Positions 1 to 6,352 of a DNA stretch of 9,337 nucleotides are shown here, in pieces. A program made the position numbers and the translations under genes. Source of the DNA: Alphaproteobacteria bacterium (lineage in GTDB: Bacteria; Pseudomonadota; Alphaproteobacteria; RF32; UBA3637); the NCBI GenBank assembly GCA_017632555.1, contig JAGBRF010000094.1:1-9337 (forward strand). The letters are read 5' to 3'. Positions within the stretch are counted from its first letter, which is position 1. Every line of letters begins with the position of its first letter. The notes beneath the pieces were generated by a model. That model had not been told where the DNA came from, searched no databases, and was given only the letters and a program-made list of their open reading frames with translations.

Positions 1-126
1 CGCATTGACTTTTTGATCAATAAAGCAAATCAATTCAACGGCCAAATAAACTGTAATAGCCAAAGGTGCCGAAACTAAAATTCCGGTTAAAAAATAGCTT
101 TTTAAAGTTTTTGTTTTTCCTTCCAT
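1..126 (-). CDS. DUF502 family membrane protein, N-terminal fragment
   Basis: Only the first 42 codons are inside the window; the gene runs off the left edge. Reading from ATG at 126, the product starts MEGKTKTLKSYFLTGILVSA and continues PLAITVYLAVELI, then reaches a Phe-Ile-Asp stretch. A short basic head, then a Y-F-L-T-G-x-L-V-x-x-P-L-x-I-T-x-Y hydrophobic segment is the usual opening of DUF502 proteins, two-helix inner-membrane proteins of unknown function found in many proteobacteria. A ribosome binding site (AAGGAG, complement of 137-142) sits 10 nt before the ATG and overlaps the stop codon of the upstream fieF-like gene, so the two genes are almost certainly co-transcribed. Family assignment is from recalled pattern only; function is unknown. 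Confidence 0.7.
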   Translation of the reverse strand, partial: MEGKTKTLKSYFLTGILVSAPLAITVYLAVELICFIDQKVNA

Positions 127-140
127 ATTTAATGTTCTCC

Positions 141-1043
141 TTATTTATCTGTTGGTTCGGGATGAATAAAAAATTCACAGTTCGGTATAAATTCTTTTAA
201 TTCATTTTCCAAATGATCGCACAAATCATGTGCGTTTTTTAGGCTGTGTTCGCCGTTTAATACAATGGAAAATTGAACAAACGATTTCATACCGGCGTTG
301 CGGGTTCTTAAATCACAAATTTGACGAATATCTTTATGTTGTAATACGATTTTTTTAATTTTGTTTCGCATTTGGGGCGGTAATTCTTTGTCCATTAAAA
401 TGCTTTGAACTTTTGAAATAATCCGATAGGCGCTGTAAAACAAATAAAATGCCACAAACAAAGCAAATAAAGAATCCACCCATTGCCACCCTAATAAGTA
501 AGAAAACAGCATGGAAACAATGATACCGCTGTTCATTATAATATCGCCGGTATAGTGCGAATTATCCGCATCTATGGCCAATGAATGTGTCGTCCTGATG
601 ACGTAGCGTTGAAAACAAATCAAACAATACGTCAGCAAAATGGATAAAAGCATAACACCTAAACCGACATCAAGCCGTTGTAAAGGTGCCGGGTTTAAAA
701 ATCTGTGTCCCGTTTCAAATAATAAAAACAAACCAGAAAATGAAATAATAATTCCTTGCGCCAAACCGCCCAACGCTTCCGCCTTTCCATGTCCGAAACG
801 ATGTTCTTTGTCGGCGGGGACCAACGCTTGATGAATGGCAACCAAGCTGACTATTGAAGCACCCAAATCCAAACCGGAATCGAACAAACCGGACAACAAA
901 GACAATGAGTTTGTCATAAAAAATGAAATGACTTTTACGATAATCAAAACAACGGCCATAGCTACGGAACAGTAACTGGCAAGGCGCATCAGTTGCTGTT
1001 GTTTTTTTTCGGGTAATTGTGGCTTTGAATGATTTGATACCAT
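141..1043 (-). CDS. fieF: Cation diffusion facilitator, FieF/YiiP type (Zn2+/Fe2+ exporter)
   Basis: Inner-membrane proton antiporter that expels divalent metals such as Zn2+ or Fe2+ from the cytoplasm. The 300-residue length equals that of E. coli FieF/YiiP. The transport-site ligands are all present with a constant offset of 10: D55 and D59 in helix 2 (LFDSGLDLG) and H163 and D167 in helix 5 (HYTGD). The loop site is kept too (D78, H81, H85 in ADKEHRFGHGKAE). Six hydrophobic segments are followed by a cytoplasmic domain from about residue 210 containing DLRTR and ending in FFIHPEP. In that domain several ligands of the YiiP binuclear site look replaced (see findings). I chose ATG at 1043 over an upstream in-frame TTG at 1061 because AAGGAAG/AGAGGA lie 4-8 nt before it and overlap the TTG option. 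First gene of a unit with the DUF502 gene, divergent from dnaJ. Zn versus Fe preference cannot be decided. Confidence 0.92.
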   Translation of the reverse strand: MVSNHSKPQLPEKKQQQLMRLASYCSVAMAVVLIIVKVISFFMTNSLSLLSGLFDSGLDLGASIVSLVAIHQALVPADKEHRFGHGKAEALGGLAQGIIISFSGLFLLFETGHRFLNPAPLQRLDVGLGVMLLSILLTYCLICFQRYVIRTTHSLAIDADNSHYTGDIIMNSGIIVSMLFSYLLGWQWVDSLFALFVAFYLFYSAYRIISKVQSILMDKELPPQMRNKIKKIVLQHKDIRQICDLRTRNAGMKSFVQFSIVLNGEHSLKNAHDLCDHLENELKEFIPNCEFFIHPEPTDK

Positions 1044-1125
1044 GTTGTCCTCTTCCTTCAAATATATATTTTTTTTATAAAAAAAGCTATAAAAATTTTT
1101 AAAAGCTGTGGATTTTTTCTTTTTT

Positions 1126-1152
1126 CTGACATATATATTAGTAAAGTATGTA
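1126..1152 (+). promoter_or_regulatory. Possible promoter of the dnaJ-like gene
   Basis: CTGACA at 1126-1131 and TATGTA at 1147-1152 resemble sigma70 -35 and -10 boxes but are only 15 nt apart, so this is a weak candidate. It lies about 20 nt before the dnaJ start. The 127-bp gap between the divergent fieF and dnaJ starts is nearly pure A/T, and the opposite-strand promoter for fieF must also be here, but several TATA-like words make it impossible to pick one. Confidence 0.3.
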
Positions 1153-1170
1153 GCAAATCGAGGAATAAAA

Positions 1171-2094
1171 ATGTCAGACTTATATCAAACATTGGGTGTT
1201 TCAAAAGGGGCCAGCACGGCCGAAATAAAAAAAGCTTATCACAAATTGGCGCGGACTTGCCATCCGGACGTAACGAAAAACGATCCGAAAGCGGCCGAAA
1301 AGTTCAAGGAAATTTCGGCGGCCTATGATATTTTGGGCGATGAAAAAAAACGTCAACAATATGATGCCGGCGAAATAGACGAGCAAGGCAAACCCCGCGC
1401 GCCATTCGGTTTCGGTGGTGGCAGTGGCGGATATGGCGGAAATCCGTTCAGGGGGCGTTCTTATTCTTATCAGGACATGGGCGGTGCCGGTGGTTTTGAA
1501 GGATTTGATTTTTCTAACTTGTTTGGTGGCGGAGCCGGTGGATTTGCTGATTTATTCGGCAATATGGGACGTTCATCGGGTGCTAGATCGCGCCGTCCGA
1601 TGGAACAAGATGTTTCATATTCTTTGACAATAGATTTTGTTTTGGCAATGACGGGCGGAGAAACTTCCGTGCGTTTGTCCAACGGTAAACAAGTGAAAGT
1701 CAAAATCCCCGCCGGTATTACGGACGGTGCAACTTTGCGTTTGCGGGGACAGGGCGAAAACGGTGGTGATGCCTTGATTAAAATCAACATTGCTTCTCAT
1801 CCGCATTTTAAACGCAACGGCAACGATGTGGAAATGACTTTGCCGATTACGTTAAAGGAAGCTGTTTTGGGTGCAAAAGTGACTATTCCGACATTGACGG
1901 GCGCCGTTTCATTGACTGTTCCGCCCAATACCAGTTCGGATAAAATCCTGCGCTTAAAAGGAAAGGGCGTTCCAAACAAAGGTGATTTGTTGGTGCGGAT
2001 TCAAATTTTATTGCCGGATCATCCCGATGAAGATTTGGAAAATTTTGTAAAGTCGTGGAAACCGAAATCACAAAATCCGCGCCCGTTCTTTTAA
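1171..2094 (+). CDS. Class B DnaJ co-chaperone (CbpA-like, no zinc finger)
   Basis: J-domain co-chaperone expected to stimulate the ATPase of DnaK and deliver unfolded clients in the cytoplasm. Of 307 residues (E. coli CbpA has about 306), residues 1-65 form the J domain with the essential HPD at 31-33; about 75-145 is a Gly/Phe-rich linker (many GGG, FGG and GF units); about 150 to the end is the two-part client-binding domain, including KIPAGITDGATLRLRGQG and a second PPNTSSDKILRLKGKGVPN repeat. The four CxxCxGxG zinc motifs of true DnaJ are absent, so it is a class B (CbpA/DjlA-independent) protein rather than the housekeeping DnaJ; no dnaK or grpE is beside it. Start ATG at 1171 has a CGAGGA site 6 nt upstream; an upstream in-frame extension to 1108 would run through the A/T-rich promoter region and encode a non-conserved Phe-rich leader, so I reject it. 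Confidence 0.93.
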   Translation: MSDLYQTLGVSKGASTAEIKKAYHKLARTCHPDVTKNDPKAAEKFKEISAAYDILGDEKKRQQYDAGEIDEQGKPRAPFGFGGGSGGYGGNPFRGRSYSYQDMGGAGGFEGFDFSNLFGGGAGGFADLFGNMGRSSGARSRRPMEQDVSYSLTIDFVLAMTGGETSVRLSNGKQVKVKIPAGITDGATLRLRGQGENGGDALIKINIASHPHFKRNGNDVEMTLPITLKEAVLGAKVTIPTLTGAVSLTVPPNTSSDKILRLKGKGVPNKGDLLVRIQILLPDHPDEDLENFVKSWKPKSQNPRPFF

Positions 2095-2108
2095 ATAAAA
2101 TTTTTGTC

Positions 2109-2137
2109 TTGAAAGTTATAAAGATTTTCTATAAAAT
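2109..2137 (+). promoter_or_regulatory. Sigma70-type promoter before the GT9-hldA pair
   Basis: TTGAAA at 2109-2114 and TAAAAT at 2132-2137 are separated by exactly 17 nt, each one mismatch from consensus. The gap between dnaJ stop (2094) and the GT9 start (2163) is 68 nt and shows no hairpin terminator, so read-through from dnaJ is also possible. Confidence 0.55.
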
Positions 2138-2162
2138 GCCATAAATAAAAAGAGGTTTGAAT

Positions 2163-3101
2163 ATGGCAGAGCAGAAATTTTTGATTATTAAACTGGGTGC
2201 CTTGGGCGACTTTATTTTGCAATTGGGTTGGGTTTTTGCGTTGCACAAAAAATATCCCGATGCGCATTTTACGTTTATGACAACAAAGCCTTTTGTACCC
2301 TTTGTTAAATGTATGCCGTTTATCGAAAATATCATTGTGGATAAGCGTCCACGTTATAATGTCAAAGACTGGTTGGATACTTGTAAAAAGGGAATAGCCG
2401 ATACCAAATGGGATATGATTTTTGATTTACAAGCATCTAAACGTACGAGTAAAAAATATTTTTCTTTGGTTCGTTTTTTGTCGCCATTTTCGGTGCATTG
2501 GGCTTACTTGTCACCGGAAGGTTTCACCGTTTTGAACGTGGAAAAAAAGCATCGTTTTACGATGGGGAAATTGACGAAAACATCAATGTCTTTTGCGCCA
2601 ATGCCGATAGATTTATCTTTTTGCAAAGGGGAACAAAAGAATTTCCATTTATTGCCCGAAAAACCGTTTATGTTGCTGATACCGGGATGTTCGGCATTGC
2701 ACCCTTATAAACGTTGGCCGGCGGAAAAATATTTGGAATTGGCTTTAAGGGCCGAAGAAAAAGGAATACCCACCGTTGTTTTGGGAACTGATGCGGAAGC
2801 AAAGGAAATTCAGACAATCTGCCAAAATTCAAAGGCGGTCAATTTCCAAAGCAAAGCGTCTTTGTTGGATATTCCGGCGTTGGCGGCACGTTCTTGCGTG
2901 ATTGTCGGAAATGATACCGGTCCGGTTCACATGTCTTGTTTTGTGCAAAAACCGGCAATTGTTTTGTTTTGCCAAAGAACAGCCCGTTCAGCTAATAAAA
3001 TGGCAAATATTACCAATTTAGTTGCGGATCAAATAGAAGATATTTCTGTTGATGCCGTTTGGAAAGAAGTTCAGAAAAGTATAAAATGCAAGAAAGATTA
3101 A
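2163..3101 (+). CDS. Glycosyltransferase family 9 (heptosyltransferase-like)
   Basis: Cytoplasmic, membrane-peripheral GT-B enzyme that most likely transfers a heptose from ADP-heptose onto LPS core or lipid A-linked acceptor. In 312 residues the GT9 hallmarks are visible: N-terminal IIKLGALGDFI with Asp16 at the place of the proposed catalytic base (Asp13 in E. coli WaaC); a mid-protein IPGCSALHPYKRWPAEKY, whose KRWP matches the conserved Lys-x-Trp-Pro of the family; and VGNDTGPVH at 248-256 (D251, H256), the nucleotide-sugar-binding signature. Start ATG at 2163 follows AGAGG at 2151-2155; a TTG two codons earlier is less likely. The gene overlaps the heptose kinase downstream by 16 nt, which strongly supports a heptose role. 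Whether it is WaaC, WaaF, WaaQ or a lineage-specific enzyme cannot be told. Confidence 0.87.
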   Translation: MAEQKFLIIKLGALGDFILQLGWVFALHKKYPDAHFTFMTTKPFVPFVKCMPFIENIIVDKRPRYNVKDWLDTCKKGIADTKWDMIFDLQASKRTSKKYFSLVRFLSPFSVHWAYLSPEGFTVLNVEKKHRFTMGKLTKTSMSFAPMPIDLSFCKGEQKNFHLLPEKPFMLLIPGCSALHPYKRWPAEKYLELALRAEEKGIPTVVLGTDAEAKEIQTICQNSKAVNFQSKASLLDIPALAARSCVIVGNDTGPVHMSCFVQKPAIVLFCQRTARSANKMANITNLVADQIEDISVDAVWKEVQKSIKCKKD

Positions 3102-4069
3102 ATGTTATTTTAGATCGTTTTTCAAACGTACGAATTTTGTGCGTTGGCGATATAATGTTGGATCGTTTTATCCAAGGTAAAGTCGAACGTATTTCTCCGG
3201 AAGCGCCCGTTCCCGTTTTTCAGTTTGTTCAAGAAAAACAAATGTTGGGCGGTGCCGGTAATGTCGTTGCTAACTTACACGCATTGGGTTGTAAAACTTT
3301 CTTTGTCGGTATGGTCGGAAAAGATGAATGCGGATCCGAAATCGGCTCGTTGTTAAAATCGTTGGACAGTGATTTTTATTTGCAAGAATCCGATTTACGT
3401 CCGACAATTATCAAAACCCGTTTTATCGCCGGTAATAATCATATTTTGCGTTTTGACAAAGAAAAAAATGTTCCGTTGACATTTGATGAAGAACAAAATT
3501 TATTATCTAAATTGCAGGGTGAAATAAAGAAAGCGGACATTGTTTTGTTGTCCGATTATGCAAAGGGTGTTTTGTCCGAAGCCGTGATAAAGGGAATAAT
3601 AAACGCTTGTCAAAAAGAAGGGCGTAAGACTTTAATCGATCCGAAAGGTGCCGATTATTCAAAATATGCGGGTGCTTTTTTAATTAAACCGAACCGCAAG
3701 GAATTGGAATTGGCTTCCGGGTGCGTATTGGATTCATCGGCGGATGATTTTTTGAAAAAAGTCAGTGATGCGGCATATCAGGTTCTGAATAAATTTTCAA
3801 TTCAAAATATGATTGTTACGTTGAGTGAAAAAGGAATGCTTTATGTTCCGCAAGACCCGTCAAAAGAACAAATTTATTTATCAACTTATGCACGGGAAGT
3901 TTTCGATGTATCCGGTGCGGGTGATACGTCTTTGGCAACGTTGGGTGCGGCTTTGGCGGCCGGTGCCGATATTCGCGATGCGATGGAATTGGCAAACACG
4001 GCTTCCGGCATTGTTGTCGGTAAGTTGGGAACCGCAACCGTCAGTGTTGATGAGTTGAAAAATAAATAA
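3086..4069 (+). CDS. hldA: D-glycero-beta-D-manno-heptose-7-phosphate kinase (RfaE1/HldE kinase domain, standalone)
   Basis: PfkB/ribokinase-family enzyme that phosphorylates heptose-7-phosphate at C1, a step toward ADP-heptose for LPS. The sequence tracks the E. coli HldE kinase half closely: VGDIMLDRF near the start, ISPEAPVPVF, GGAGN at 55-59, LSDYAKGVLS, LIDPKGADY, and the catalytic GAGD at 277-280 (Asp280 as base) within DVSGAGDTSLA, then GKLGTATVSVDEL. It stops at residue 327, where the kinase half of bifunctional HldE ends, so the adenylyltransferase half (RfaE2/HldC) must be encoded elsewhere. ATG at 3086 lies inside the GT9 gene, 16 nt before that gene's end, with a weak AGAAAAG site; an in-frame TTG at 3059 is the alternative start. 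The overlap suggests translational coupling. The symbol hldA follows the standalone-kinase convention. Confidence 0.92.
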   Translation: MQERLNVILDRFSNVRILCVGDIMLDRFIQGKVERISPEAPVPVFQFVQEKQMLGGAGNVVANLHALGCKTFFVGMVGKDECGSEIGSLLKSLDSDFYLQESDLRPTIIKTRFIAGNNHILRFDKEKNVPLTFDEEQNLLSKLQGEIKKADIVLLSDYAKGVLSEAVIKGIINACQKEGRKTLIDPKGADYSKYAGAFLIKPNRKELELASGCVLDSSADDFLKKVSDAAYQVLNKFSIQNMIVTLSEKGMLYVPQDPSKEQIYLSTYAREVFDVSGAGDTSLATLGAALAAGADIRDAMELANTASGIVVGKLGTATVSVDELKNK

Positions 4070-4073
4070 AAAA

Positions 4074-4105
4074 ATCCCCCCGAATAAAACGAGGGGATAA
4101 ATTTT
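4074..4105. terminator. Hairpin terminator between convergent genes
   Basis: ATCCCC (4074-4079) pairs with GGGGAT (4093-4098); one C/A mismatch is followed by an inner CG/CG pair and the loop AATAAAA (4083-4089). On the plus strand it is followed by AAATTTT; on the minus strand it is followed by a T-rich run (complement of 4061-4073), the better U-tract. It probably ends hldA transcripts from the left and the DHFR-like gene from the right. Confidence 0.75.
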
Positions 4106-4115
4106 CCTTCAAATT

Positions 4116-4625
4116 TTAAAGTTTATATGTTGCTTGAACAAATTCGTCAAAAACCTGACTGCCTTTTAATTTGGCTTTAATGCACGGATTGTCGTCTTTG
4201 AACAAACGAATACCTTTACCCAAAATAACGGGAGCAATTGTAATAACTGCTTCATCCAACAATTTTTCTTTTAATAAAATATTGGTAATTTCAGAGCCAC
4301 CCAAAAGCCAAATATTTTCTTTGGAATTTTTCTTCAAATCTTTTATGCGACCCATAATGTTTTCATGAATGAACGTGACATTCTTTTCTTTTTGGCGCAA
4401 ATAATGTGTGATGACATAAACATCTTTTTCCTTAAACAACTTCGGTTGAGTTTCCTTTAAGTAATCATAGGTTTTACGTCCCATAACAACAGAACCGACA
4501 GAATCATAAAATTTTTTGAATTCCGGATCAGCTTCTTGTGCTTCGAAAACAAAATCGCTGTTGCCGTCTTCGTCCGATATAAAACCATCAACCGATGTGC
4601 AAATATGTAAAATTACCTTTGTCAT
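4116..4625 (-). CDS. RibD C-terminal/DHFR-fold reductase family protein
   Basis: A 169-residue single-domain protein of the RibD_C (dihydrofolate reductase-like) family, similar in type to the B. subtilis YwjB/YyaP group. Visible family features: ICTSVDGFISDEDG near the N terminus (residues 8-21), VVMGRKTYDYL at 46-56 (the NADPH-binding MGRxTY), LLGGSE at 107-112 (second nucleotide-binding glycine loop), and APVILGKGIRLF at 131-142. An NAD(P)H-dependent reduction is expected but the substrate is unknown; trimethoprim-resistance or riboflavin roles should not be assumed. ATG at 4625 has a strong AAGGAGA site about 6 nt upstream. It is monocistronic, with its own promoter at 4653-4681 and the hairpin at 4074-4105 behind it, unlike its operonic neighbours, so it may be a late insertion. 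Confidence 0.85.
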   Translation of the reverse strand: MTKVILHICTSVDGFISDEDGNSDFVFEAQEADPEFKKFYDSVGSVVMGRKTYDYLKETQPKLFKEKDVYVITHYLRQKEKNVTFIHENIMGRIKDLKKNSKENIWLLGGSEITNILLKEKLLDEAVITIAPVILGKGIRLFKDDNPCIKAKLKGSQVFDEFVQATYKL

Positions 4626-4652
4626 AAGAAATCTCCTTTTCTACATAAGGGC

Positions 4653-4681
4653 ATTATGGATTGCTTTATTTCAAAAATCAA
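4653..4681 (-). promoter_or_regulatory. Sigma70-type promoter of the DHFR-like gene
   Basis: On the minus strand TTGATT (complement of 4676-4681) and CATAAT (complement of 4653-4658) are exactly 17 nt apart, giving a transcript start roughly 20 nt before the AAGGAGA site of the gene at 4625. It sits in the 63-nt gap after trmL, where no terminator hairpin is visible. Confidence 0.6.
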
Positions 4682-4688
4682 GAAGTTT

Positions 4689-5147
4689 TTATACTAATTT
4701 TTCAAATAATGATGTTTGACGCATTGCTTCCGCCGTGGCCATCGCACAGGAAAGAGCCAAATTCAACGAACGTTCATCGGGTTTCATCGGGATACGAATG
4801 CGTGCATCAACTTTGTTGTGAACGTTTTCGGGAACACCGGCGCTTTCACGACCGAAAAGCAAAATATCATCAGTTTCAAATTTGAAAGTCGTATAAGGAA
4901 CGGACGCTTTTGTTGTCAATAAAACAAGTCGCTTTCCGGGATTTGTTTGCAAAAAAGTTTCCCAAGACATGTGCCTTGTCACATCGGCTTTGTCCAAATA
5001 ATCCATTCCGGCACGTTTCAATTCTTTGGAATTCCAAATAAAACCGCATGGTTCGATAATATCCACAGGTAACCCGAAACAAACAGCCATACGCAAAATC
5101 GTTCCCGTGTTTTGCGGAATGTCGGGTTGATAAAGCGCTATTCTCAT
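4689..5147 (-). CDS. trmL: tRNA (cytidine/uridine-34-2'-O)-methyltransferase TrmL
   Basis: SPOUT-class SAM-dependent enzyme that 2'-O-methylates the wobble nucleotide 34 of tRNA-Leu isoacceptors. The 152-residue product has all three SPOUT motifs: IPQNTGTILRMA at about 10-21 (Gln12-Asn13), LLFGRESAGVP at about 96-106, and IPM followed by RSLNLALSCA at about 119-135, which builds the SAM-binding knot. Length fits TrmL (about 150-160) and excludes longer TrmH/TrmJ proteins. I start at ATG 5147, which directly precedes the conserved RIALYQPDIPQN, rather than at an in-frame TTG at 5198 inside the hemY gene. The ATG overlaps the TGA of the upstream gene as ATGA, pointing to translational coupling; a weak AGGA lies about 11 nt upstream. 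Last gene of the mic60-hemY-trmL unit. Confidence 0.93.
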   Translation of the reverse strand: MRIALYQPDIPQNTGTILRMAVCFGLPVDIIEPCGFIWNSKELKRAGMDYLDKADVTRHMSWETFLQTNPGKRLVLLTTKASVPYTTFKFETDDILLFGRESAGVPENVHNKVDARIRIPMKPDERSLNLALSCAMATAEAMRQTSLFEKLV

Positions 5148-6337
5148 AATTGTTTCAATCCTGCAAATGTGTTGCAAGTCGGACAAGAATCCCGCCAAAT
5201 GTTTGTTTTATATCCGCAATGAGTGCAAACATAATTTGATGACGGATTCAGACCGGACATTCTGTCAATCCACTTTTGTGCTTCGTGAATGTTGTGGTTT
5301 AAGTTAAACTCAATTTGCGCCATTTTAATGGCAACATTTACGGTCATCGGATAGCTTGCCAAATAAGCGTTTAATTCTTTTTTGGCTTCACTCCACAATT
5401 TTGCATTGATTGCCGCTTCGGCGGTTACCAAAAAGTTTAACTTGGCGTTCGGATTGTTTTCGCACAATTTCAAAACGCGTTTATATTGCGCCAAAGAATT
5501 TTCCCGCAAGTATAATTTAAGGTAAGCGTAATATACATCGAAACTGGGTTGTTCTTTCCAAGAATCAAAGTAAATTCTTTCCGCTTTTTTAGGCTTTTCT
5601 TTAACCGCTTCCAATGCGGCGGCCGGCAAAGCAGGGCATAGTTTGAAAGCGTCCCAACCTTTGCCCAATTCGATTAAAAGAACGGCCTTTTGATAAATGT
5701 AATCTTTTTCGGAAACGGCCTTTATTTTGCGCAAAGTTTCCAAACAAGAAAGTGCTTTTTTCCATTCTTTGTTTAATGTGAACAAATTAAAAGCTTCTTT
5801 TAATATCCATTCTTTTTTCGGATCTTTTTCCAATAATTTTTCGACTTCTTCGGACGCTTTAATAATTTCCCCGCGTCCGATGTGTTCGTTGATTAAACCT
5901 TGCCAACCGGCTTGTGCGGTTTGCGGATTCTTTGACATTTGTTTGTAAATAGCCGAATCGGTTTTGGACAACGCTTTTAACATTAAAATCAAGTCAGCAT
6001 CGGAAGAATCGTATTTTTGCAACTTTTCAATCAACTCGGCATTATCGGCCAAATTGTTGCATAAGATGTTGCTTAAAATTTTAATGGATAAGTCTTTGAC
6101 TTTTTCAAAACGTCTTTTTTCAAATGAATTTTTTATCCAGCGAATCCAACGGAAAGGAAACAAAATCAAGTGGACTGCCAGTATCAAAGCCAATATCAAT
6201 CCGAAACAGAAGGCAACAGACGTTTCGACAACATAACCGAACCATGTGATTGAAACAAAGCCGGGATTTGCCACCAATACCCATGCACCACAGGCAAAGA
6301 CAAGCGCATAAATAAGCCAAACTAAAAGTTTATACAT
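5144..6337 (-). CDS. hemY: HemY-type inner-membrane TPR protein with C-terminal zinc ribbon
   Basis: A 397-residue membrane-anchored protein of the proteobacterial HemY (HemY_N plus TPR) family, which is not the protoporphyrinogen oxidase HemY of Gram-positive bacteria. Two N-terminal membrane helices (about 3-23 and 41-61) flank NPGFVSITWFGYVVETS, the HemY_N signature, followed by basic FRWIRWIKNSFEKRR at the cytoplasmic side. Residues about 130-360 are helical TPR-like repeats. The tail is a rubredoxin-like zinc ribbon with CxxC pairs C371/C374 and C385/C388, as in LapB/YciM. Role is uncertain; members are linked to heme synthesis by gene neighbourhood and may scaffold membrane complexes. 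ATG at 6337 has an AAAGGAAA site; it starts 15 nt after the mic60-like stop and overlaps trmL by 4 nt. No hem biosynthesis gene is present in the window. Confidence 0.85.
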   Translation of the reverse strand: MYKLLVWLIYALVFACGAWVLVANPGFVSITWFGYVVETSVAFCFGLILALILAVHLILFPFRWIRWIKNSFEKRRFEKVKDLSIKILSNILCNNLADNAELIEKLQKYDSSDADLILMLKALSKTDSAIYKQMSKNPQTAQAGWQGLINEHIGRGEIIKASEEVEKLLEKDPKKEWILKEAFNLFTLNKEWKKALSCLETLRKIKAVSEKDYIYQKAVLLIELGKGWDAFKLCPALPAAALEAVKEKPKKAERIYFDSWKEQPSFDVYYAYLKLYLRENSLAQYKRVLKLCENNPNAKLNFLVTAEAAINAKLWSEAKKELNAYLASYPMTVNVAIKMAQIEFNLNHNIHEAQKWIDRMSGLNPSSNYVCTHCGYKTNIWRDSCPTCNTFAGLKQL

Positions 6338-6352
6338 ATCTGTTTCCTTTCA

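Noticed and set aside
1085..1107. AGCT-flanked palindrome around TAAAAATTTTTA between fieF and dnaJ
   Set aside because: It is built from A/T runs and self-complementary AGCT words, expected by chance in such a spacer; no G/C stem and no clear position relative to a promoter.
1108..1170. N-terminal extension of the DnaJ-like protein
   Set aside because: It would put a non-conserved Phe-rich leader before the J domain and lie over the probable promoter; ATG 1171 has its own ribosome binding site.
1470..1790. 106-codon Pro-rich open frame on the minus strand
   Set aside because: It mirrors the Gly-rich linker and C-terminal domain of dnaJ; the proline content comes from complementing glycine codons.
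5148..5198. N-terminal extension of TrmL by 17 residues from TTG 5198
   Set aside because: It lies within hemY, overlaps its zinc ribbon in another frame and precedes the family's normal N terminus, which starts right after ATG 5147.
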